NCBI GenBank assembly: GCA_030039825.1
Contig: JASHUV010000140.1
Location: 1-19,548 of the forward strand
Direction of reading: 5' to 3'
Source of the DNA: Thermoplasmata archaeon
Lineage (GTDB): Archaea; Thermoplasmatota; Thermoplasmata; Lutacidiplasmatales; UBA184
Length of the DNA: 19,548 nt
Shown piece after piece: positions 15,406 to 19,548 of the stretch. The notes under the pieces are model-generated. The model worked only from the letters and a program-made list of their open reading frames with translations, had not been told where the DNA came from and searched no databases. Each line of letters begins with the position of its first letter. Positions within the stretch are counted from its first letter, which is position 1. Both the position numbers and the translations under genes were made by a program.

Positions 15406-15876
15406 ATGAGGAGGAGGGGAGAGGCCCCCGCGTGGGAGGAGTTCCTCCGCGTCTGGGAGGCGCTCACGGCCGCCGCGGTCGAGCCCGGGACGGTCCTCGT
15501 CGTCGAGGGGGAGCGCGACCGTCGCGCGCTCCGCCGGCTCGGGTACCCGGGCACCGTGGTGCTCGTCCACCGCGGGGCGACGCTGAGCGAGCTCACGCAG
15601 GCGCTCGCCGGACGCCACCGGCGCGTGATCCTCCTGACGGACTGGGACGCCGAGGGCGGGGATCTGGCCCGACGGCTCCGGGGATTCCTCGCGAGCGGGC
15701 CGGCGCGCCTCGACCTCGAGTACCGACGGCGCCTCGCGAGGGTCCTCCGCGGCGAGGTCACGCACGTGGAGGGCCTCTTCGCCTGGGCGCGTCGCATGGC
15801 GGAGCGCAGCGGCGCCCCGCTCGACCACGTCCTCGCCGGCGTCGCCCCGCCGCCGGCCGACGGCCCTACGGGATGA
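15406..15876 (+). CDS. Small TOPRIM-domain protein (archaeal COG1658-like)
   Basis: A 156-residue stand-alone TOPRIM protein. The catalytic glutamate motif is VVEGERDRRALRRLG, with E34 and D38, and the DxD metal motif is ILLTDWDAEG, with D79 and D81. TOPRIM domains bind Mg2+ for nucleotidyl transfer or phosphodiester hydrolysis, as in DnaG primase, topoisomerases and RNase M5. Small archaeal members are annotated as primase-like or RNase M5-like, without settled function. I chose ATG 15406; an upstream in-frame GTG at 15367 would add 13 residues with no domain support. It is divergent from gins51, which hints at a nucleic-acid role, and it overlaps the convergent L15e gene by 11 bp. Confidence 0.8.
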   Translation: MRRRGEAPAWEEFLRVWEALTAAAVEPGTVLVVEGERDRRALRRLGYPGTVVLVHRGATLSELTQALAGRHRRVILLTDWDAEGGDLARRLRGFLASGPARLDLEYRRRLARVLRGEVTHVEGLFAWARRMAERSGAPLDHVLAGVAPPPADGPTG

Positions 15877-16480
15877 CCTTCGACTGGGTCCGTCGGATGT
15901 CCCGGCGGTTCCGCGCGCGCGACGGCCGGAAGCGCTCGGCGCCCTTGCCCGACCAGCGGAGCCCCCGTCCGTCGGTGCCCGCCCGCGTCAGGCCGCGGTA
16001 GACGCGGCCCTTCTGGCTCGGGGCCGCGATCCAGTTGATCTTCGGATCGGCGAGGATCTCCGGGTGGACCGGGTCGACGAGGATGACCTCGTAGAACTTC
16101 TGCTTCCCGTCCTCGCCCACCCAGTAGGAGTTCAGGACCTCCATGTTCGGGTAGTGCTTCTGGGCGCGCTCCTCGGCGATCCGTTGGAGGCTCTTCTTGA
16201 GCGTCATCCGAAGGATCCCCTTGCGCTTCGGGCGGCGGCCCGCGATGATCGCCCGCTTGCGCTGGCCCCCGCGGCGGACCCGGACGCGGACCATGAGGTA
16301 GCCGCCCTTCGCCCGCCAGCCGATCGCCCGCGCGCGGTCGAGCCGTGTCGGATGCTCCAGGCGGGTCACCGTGTGGTCGCGGCGCCAGCTGAGGAGCCGC
16401 TCGTGCCGGAGGGCCTGGCCCTCGTCCCCGAGGGTGGTCCGGAACGACCGCGCCATGTAGCGGTACGTCGAACCGGTCAT
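15866..16480 (-). CDS. rpl15e: Ribosomal protein L15e
   Basis: An archaeal/eukaryotic large-subunit ribosomal protein of 204 residues, about the family norm. The N-terminus MTGSTYRYMARSF, then RAIGWRAKGGYLMVRVRVRR, KRKGILRMTLKKSLQRIAEE, MEVLNSYWVGEDGKQKFYEV, ILVDPVHPEILADPKINWI and the basic GLRWSGKGAERFRPSRARN tail are unmistakable. The ATG has no Shine-Dalgarno match but lies 31-37 bp downstream of a TTATAAG box, so its transcript probably starts near the start codon. The 3' end overlaps the convergent TOPRIM gene by 11 bp. L15e is absent from bacteria, which makes it one of the strongest domain-level markers in the window. Confidence 0.98.
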   Translation of the reverse strand: MTGSTYRYMARSFRTTLGDEGQALRHERLLSWRRDHTVTRLEHPTRLDRARAIGWRAKGGYLMVRVRVRRGGQRKRAIIAGRRPKRKGILRMTLKKSLQRIAEERAQKHYPNMEVLNSYWVGEDGKQKFYEVILVDPVHPEILADPKINWIAAPSQKGRVYRGLTRAGTDGRGLRWSGKGAERFRPSRARNRRDIRRTQSKVIP

Positions 16481-16510
16481 GGGAAGTGCCGCGGCCCACC
16501 CGGGTTCCCG

Positions 16511-16517
16511 TTATAAG
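16511..16517 (-). promoter_or_regulatory. TATA box of rpl15e
   Basis: The minus strand reads CTTATAA, the strongest member of the CTTAT-type elements in this window, 31-37 bp upstream of the rpl15e ATG. It sits in the 43-bp gap after the upstream unknown gene, so rpl15e can be transcribed independently of the rpl18a-ftsY cluster. Confidence 0.6.
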
Positions 16518-16523
16518 AATAGC

Positions 16524-16988
16524 TCACGCCGGAGCGTCGGGCCCCCGGTCCGACGGCCCGGACGGTGCCCCGGTGCGGCCGGGGGAGGAGGGAGGCGCGC
16601 CCTCCCAGGGCAGGCGAGCGCCCGGGACCTTTCCGACCTTCGCGGCCGCATGGCTCTCGGTCAGGACGGTCCGCTCGAGGTGGGCGACCATCTCGCGGAC
16701 CAGCCGGTCGAACCGGCCCCGCTCGGCCTCGGGGACCACGGTCGGGGCCACCCACAGGAGGGCCGAGCCGCCGCTCGTCGGAACGAGCCGGAAGGCGAGC
16801 TCCTTGCCCGCGGGCGGCACCGCGGGGTTCGAGCGGGCGAGGCGGGCCGTGATCCGGGTCTCCGGCGGCTCCTCGCCCTCCACCCGCTCGAGCGCGTATC
16901 CGAGCGCCGCGAGGTGATCGCAGAGGTGGCCGGCGAAGCGATCGCGCCCGAGTCCCCGCGCCCTCAGCCACTCCGATTCAGCTGCCAC
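16524..16988 (-). CDS. Conserved-looking protein of unknown function in the ftsY-trmJ operon
   Basis: I do not recognise this 154-residue protein. It has a plausible globular core of about 120 residues: an N-terminal helical stretch WLRARGLGRDRFAGHLCDHL, then ETRITARLARSNP, a strand-rich ELAFRLVPTSGGSALLWVAP, and helices RFDRLVREMVAHLERTVL. A ~25-residue Gly/Pro/Ser tail follows and looks disordered. There is no signal peptide or membrane helix. The GTG start overlaps the trmJ 3' end by 11 nt, so it is probably translated from the same message. Reading frame, base composition and overlap all fit a real gene. Linkage suggests an RNA or translation role, but that is weak inference. Confidence 0.65.
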   Translation of the reverse strand: MAAESEWLRARGLGRDRFAGHLCDHLAALGYALERVEGEEPPETRITARLARSNPAVPPAGKELAFRLVPTSGGSALLWVAPTVVPEAERGRFDRLVREMVAHLERTVLTESHAAAKVGKVPGARLPWEGAPPSSPGRTGAPSGPSDRGPDAPA

Positions 16989-17715
16989 GTCCCTTCCTCA
17001 TCGCGCGTCGCGTCGTCTTGAGCAGGCCGAGCATCATACGGTATTCGGACTCCCCCGGAGCCGCCCGGCCGAGCACCCGGCGAAAGAGGAGGACCATCCC
17101 CGCCCTCTTGTGGCGGGGGTAGCCGGTCTCCTCGAGCATCTCGCCGAGCTTCTCCAGGAAGATCTCCTTTCCCTTCCCGTCGAGGGCGATCTCCTCCGGC
17201 GCCGGGGTGGAGGCGGGGTCGTCGGTCCCCCGGGACCGGTGGAGGGCGTAGAGCACGATCGCCGCGGCATGGGAGAGGTTGAGCGTCGGGAAGTCGCGCC
17301 GCGCGGGAACGTGCACGAGGAGATCGCACCGGCGGAGCTCCGGTTTCGTGAGACCGTTGTCCTCCGGGCCGAAGACCACGGCGACCCGGCCGACGAACGG
17401 CCGGATCATCTCCCCGAGGCGCTCCGGGGGCACGGAGCGTCGCAGGTAGGCCGTCGAGCGCCCCGTCACGAGATCGGTGGTCCCGACGACGAGGTCGGCG
17501 TCCGCCGTCGCCTCGGCGAGGCTGTCGTACCGGCCGGCACCGTCGAGGAGCGCGAGGCCGCCCATCGCCCGTCGTCGGGCCTCGCCGGCGATCGGGGCGC
17601 GCGGGGCGACGAGGAGGAGGCGCGACCCCCCGAAGTTGCGGGCCGCCCGCGCGACGGCCCCGACGTTCCCGTCCTCCTTCGGGCGGACGAGGACGACGTC
17701 GATCTCCGCCGTCAG
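16978..17715 (-). CDS. trmJ: TrmJ-like tRNA ribose 2'-O-methyltransferase (SPOUT/SpoU family), apparent CTG start
   Basis: TrmJ methylates the 2'-OH of tRNA nucleotide 32; the archaeal enzyme acts on C32. SPOUT motif 1 is DGNVGAVARAARNFGG at about 15-30, motif 2 VVFGPEDNGLTKPEL at about 113-127, and motif 3 NLSHAAAIVLYAL at 146-158. The TrmJ-type C-terminal helical region KRAGMVLLFRRVLGRA follows. The first ATG, at 17565, would delete motif 1 and the first 50 residues. Upstream of it the frame has no ATG, GTG or TTG before the coding match begins. The only candidate is CTG at 17713-17715, which overlaps the ftsY stop as CTGA, the same 4-nt geometry as other junctions here. I therefore annotate 245 residues with a CTG start. 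The family call is firm; the start is inferred. Confidence 0.85.
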   Translation of the reverse strand: MTAEIDVVLVRPKEDGNVGAVARAARNFGGSRLLLVAPRAPIAGEARRRAMGGLALLDGAGRYDSLAEATADADLVVGTTDLVTGRSTAYLRRSVPPERLGEMIRPFVGRVAVVFGPEDNGLTKPELRRCDLLVHVPARRDFPTLNLSHAAAIVLYALHRSRGTDDPASTPAPEEIALDGKGKEIFLEKLGEMLEETGYPRHKRAGMVLLFRRVLGRAAPGESEYRMMLGLLKTTRRAMRKGRGS

Positions 17716-18707
17716 GCGCTCGCCTCCTCCCGGAAGAGCCGTTCCACCATGGCGTCCGGGTCGAACGGCCCGATGTCATCGTAGCCCTGGCCGGTCCCGG
17801 TGAGCAGGATCGGCTTCCCGGTGACGAACGCGAGGGAGAGCGCGGCGCCGCCCTTCGCGTCGGCGTCGAGCTTCGTGAGGACGATCCCGTCGATCCCGAG
17901 GGCGCTCTGGAAGAGCTTCGCCTGCTCGACGACGTCGTTCCCCGACAGCGCGTCGCCGACGAACAGCGTGAGCTGGGGCTGGACGACCCGGCGGATCTTC
18001 TTCGCCTCCTCGATGAGGTTCTCGTTCGTGTGCTGACGCCCCGCCGTATCGACGAGCACGACCTCCACCCCCTTCGCGCGAGCGTGCTGGACGGCGTCGA
18101 ACGCGACCGCCGCCGGGTCGCTCCCCTCCTGCTGGCGGATCACGCGGATGCCGAGCCGCTCGCCGTGAACGAGGAGCTGCTCGATCGCGCCGGCCCGGAA
18201 GGTGTCCCCCGCCGCGATCACCACCGACAGCCCCGCGGAGCGCAACCGACCGGCGATCTTGGCGACGGTCGTGGTCTTGCCGGTGCCGTTCACCCCGACG
18301 AAGACCACGACGAACGGCTTCGTCGCCGAGCTCCTCGCCCGTTCGGCGAGGTCGAAGGCCGGCGTCGCCAGCACGGAACGGACCGAGCTCTCGAGGCTCT
18401 GGCGCACGGCCTCCTCGAGGTCCGCGCCCCACCGGAGCTTGCGATCGCCGAGCTGCTTGCGGACGTCCTTGCGGATCTTCTCGATGACCGGCAGCGCGAC
18501 GTCGGACTGGAGGAGGACGATCTCGAGGTCGTCAAGGATCTCCCTCAGCTGGGCGGGGTCGATCGACCGCGAGAGGAGCCCCTCAGAGAACGCCGGGTTC
18601 TCGCCCGGCGCCGGGGCGCTCGCGCGGGCCGGCGTGGTGGCCGCCTTCGGCGCCGCCGCCTCGGCGGGCTCGCTCCGCCGAAGGCGGGCCTTAATCGCCT
18701 GCCACAT
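17712..18707 (-). CDS. ftsY: Signal recognition particle receptor FtsY
   Basis: FtsY is the membrane-associated GTPase that docks SRP-bound ribosomes at the translocon. The product is 331 residues from ATG 18707, beginning with a basic amphipathic MWQAIKARLRR and then a short Ala/Pro-rich region. The helical N domain (about 45-115) is followed by the G domain: GVNGTGKT at 138-145, DTFRAGA at 168-174, DTAGR at 220-224, TKLD at 278-281 and GTGQ at 304-307. It ends GPFDPDAMVERLF, the usual SRP-GTPase finish. An earlier ATG at 18785 would add 26 residues without similarity, reading deep into pfdA. The chosen start overlaps pfdA by 17 nt, and the stop overlaps the trmJ CTG. Confidence 0.96.
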   Translation of the reverse strand: MWQAIKARLRRSEPAEAAAPKAATTPARASAPAPGENPAFSEGLLSRSIDPAQLREILDDLEIVLLQSDVALPVIEKIRKDVRKQLGDRKLRWGADLEEAVRQSLESSVRSVLATPAFDLAERARSSATKPFVVVFVGVNGTGKTTTVAKIAGRLRSAGLSVVIAAGDTFRAGAIEQLLVHGERLGIRVIRQQEGSDPAAVAFDAVQHARAKGVEVVLVDTAGRQHTNENLIEEAKKIRRVVQPQLTLFVGDALSGNDVVEQAKLFQSALGIDGIVLTKLDADAKGGAALSLAFVTGKPILLTGTGQGYDDIGPFDPDAMVERLFREEASA

Positions 18708-19149
18708 CGCCCGCGCCCGGTGACGCGGAGCGGGCGATCGCTTCGACGCGCTCGCTGAGGGCCTCGATCCGTCCCTCGAGCTCACCGATCTGGCCCTCGA
18801 GTCCCCGCCGCGCCTCCTCGATCTTGCCGAGCCGCTCCGCGAGGAGCTCGCTCGCCTTCGGGCGGGGCATCTCGGCGAGGACGCCGGCGCCCATGCCGAT
18901 CAGGACGCTCGCCTGGGGGTCCGCGCTCCCCCGGAGGAACGCCTCCCCGCCGATCGGGATGAGGGACTCCGGGCGGGCGCCCGACGACTCGAGGCCCTCG
19001 AGCGTCTCCCGCGCCCGTCGGTGATCGGCGAGCGAGGACAGGAGGTACTGGTGCTGCTTCGCGAGCGCGTTCAGCTGGTTGCGGTACGCCTCGAGCCTCA
19101 GGAGGTCTTCCTGGAACTCCTGCTCGGCCGATCGCCGCGGCGCGCTCAC
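18691..19149 (-). CDS. pfdA: Prefoldin subunit alpha
   Basis: Prefoldin is the jellyfish-shaped archaeal/eukaryotic holdase that passes unfolded proteins to the chaperonin. The 152-residue alpha subunit has an N-terminal coiled coil (EFQEDLLRLEAYRNQLNALA onwards), the beta-hairpin region with LIPIGGEAFLRG and VLIGMGAGVLAEM, and a C-terminal coiled coil rich in Glu/Leu. GTG 19149 overlaps the rpl18a stop as GTGA. The order rpl18a-pfdA-ftsY is a widespread euryarchaeal arrangement, which supports each call. The frame is open for another 130 codons upstream, but that region is rpl18a in another frame. Confidence 0.92.
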   Translation of the reverse strand: MSAPRRSAEQEFQEDLLRLEAYRNQLNALAKQHQYLLSSLADHRRARETLEGLESSGARPESLIPIGGEAFLRGSADPQASVLIGMGAGVLAEMPRPKASELLAERLGKIEEARRGLEGQIGELEGRIEALSERVEAIARSASPGAGDVAGD

Positions 19150-19331
19150 GCGCCGGCCTCGGTGACGGTCTGGATCCGGATGAGCGTGCGCGGGACGCCG
19201 TGGCAGCCGCCGATCTGCGAAAGGACGCGCTCCTTCGCCGCGTCGGGCGACGGCGCTTCGCAGCTCTTCGCGAAGCTCTGCCAGTCGCCGCGCCGGACGA
19301 GGAACGTCCCTCGGACTGTCCACTGGGGCAT
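19146..19331 (-). CDS. rpl18a: Ribosomal protein L18Ae (LX/L20a)
   Basis: A 61-residue archaeal large-subunit protein. WTVRGTFLV is the first strand; SFAKSCEAPSPDAAKERVLS is the typical helix, where other archaea have a similar F.KE..A..p.+A.E+v+s; and IGGCHGVPRTLIRIQTVTEA is the standard ending. I chose ATG 19331 because the family starts M-x-x-(W/F)-x-V-x-G and a GGGAG lies five bases upstream at 19337-19341; an in-frame GTG at 19343 would add four residues. A CTTATC box lies about 42-47 bp before the ATG. It is first in rpl18a-pfdA-ftsY-trmJ, with a GTGA overlap to pfdA. Confidence 0.88.
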   Translation of the reverse strand: MPQWTVRGTFLVRRGDWQSFAKSCEAPSPDAAKERVLSQIGGCHGVPRTLIRIQTVTEAGA

Positions 19332-19372
19332 GGGGTCTCCCACCGTGCGGGCCGACCCACCGAGGGGGCCCT

Positions 19373-19378
19373 GATAAG
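19373..19378 (-). promoter_or_regulatory. TATA-like element CTTATC of the rpl18a operon
   Basis: The minus strand reads CTTATC, 42-47 bp upstream of the chosen rpl18a ATG, leaving room for a short leader that carries the GGGAG Shine-Dalgarno. It is the likely promoter for rpl18a-pfdA-ftsY-trmJ and the following unknown gene. Confidence 0.45.
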
Positions 19379-19391
19379 AGCTTGCCCAAGG

Positions 19392-19426
19392 AGCGGCGCG
19401 CGGCGGCGTCCGCCGAGCGCGCCGCT
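19392..19426 (-). terminator. Strong GC hairpin abutting the stop codon of the upstream gene
   Basis: A 35-nt inverted repeat: outer arms 19392-19401 and 19417-19426 are perfectly complementary (10 bp), inner arms 19402-19406 and 19410-19414 add 5 bp, with a 3-nt loop and a 2-nt bulge. It begins at the base right after the TGA at 19427-19429. No T-run follows on the minus strand, so it is not a classic terminator of either domain. It may end or protect the 3' end of the upstream message, or simply reflect GC-rich composition. Confidence 0.4.
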
Positions 19427-19548
19427 TCAGCCCGTCGTCTCGGCCGGGGTCGAGCCCGCGACCTCGGCCCGATGTCGTTCGAACGCCCGCCGCTCGGCGA
19501 GCCAGCGCGCGCGGCGTGCGTCGAGCTCCGCGGCGACATCCGCGGGGG
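19427..19548 (-). CDS. C-terminal end of an unidentified protein (5' part outside the window)
   Basis: The minus strand carries about 40 codons ending at TGA 19427-19429. The residues include ADVAAELDARRARWLAERRA, then FERHRAEVAGS and TPAETTG, a charged helix followed by a short flexible tail. Codon use resembles the neighbouring genes. In many euryarchaea the gene before rpl18a is aIF6, but this end does not look like an aIF6 C-terminus, so I cannot name it. The alternative frame on this strand, which opens with ATG and runs on through rpl18a and pfdA, is arginine-rich and not protein-like upstream of pfdA. Confidence 0.5.
   Translation of the reverse strand, partial: PADVAAELDARRARWLAERRAFERHRAEVAGSTPAETTG

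Noticed and set aside
17716..17779. ATG at 17779 as the start of a longer trmJ
   Set aside because: That ATG is in a different frame (arginine-rich); the trmJ frame has no standard start upstream of the SPOUT motif 1.
1..19548. tRNA or rRNA genes, CRISPR arrays, insertion sequences
   Set aside because: No cloverleaf with a TTCGA arm in a gene-free gap, no spaced repeats, no transposase or terminal inverted repeats, and nearly all sequence is covered by housekeeping genes.

Overview
The window is a dense, very GC-rich piece of an archaeal chromosome. The archaeal call rests on ribosomal proteins L15e and L18Ae, prefoldin alpha, a Gins51-type GINS subunit, a PAC2 family protein, a HerA-like ATPase, a KaiC-like cluster, and TATA-like promoters about 25-35 bp upstream of starts. 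Smc-ScpA-ScpB, a secreted S53 (sedolisin) peptidase and high GC together suggest a high-GC euryarchaeal lineage, perhaps a terrestrial or acidophilic Thermoplasmatota. That lineage guess is an inference and no marker here proves it.

Layout. (1) 1-2677: a truncated HIT protein on the minus strand is divergent from a large S53 peptidase with a signal peptide, a C-terminal membrane anchor and a C-terminal zinc ribbon. (2) 2693-7907, minus: a complete condensin operon smc-scpA-scpB, joined by 4-nt ATGA and GTGA overlaps. (3) 7908-8090: a divergent promoter region with a TATA box and two short direct repeats. (4) 8091-12643, plus: four consecutive P-loop/RecA-fold genes, namely a HerA-like ATPase with a C-terminal winged helix, a KaiC-like ATPase with an intact Walker A, and two relatives whose Walker A is destroyed. 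(5) 12716-14675, plus: a PAC2 protein with its own promoter and a MidA-family methyltransferase. (6) 14691-15323, minus: Gins51, divergent from a small TOPRIM protein (15406-15876, plus). (7) 15866-19343, minus: L15e with its own promoter, preceded by the cluster rpl18a-pfdA-ftsY-trmJ-unknown. (8) 19427-19548: the C-terminus of an unidentified minus-strand gene ending on a strong hairpin.

Most of the window is housekeeping: chromosome segregation, replication, ribosome, chaperone, SRP receptor and tRNA modification. The parts that are not routine are the HerA-KaiC-pseudoKaiC-pseudoKaiC operon facing smc, the membrane-anchored S53 peptidase with a zinc ribbon, an apparent CTG start for trmJ coupled to the ftsY stop, and a recurring CTTAT[A/C] promoter element. 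No RNA gene, mobile element or CRISPR array was seen, and no gene-free stretch exceeds 300 bases.
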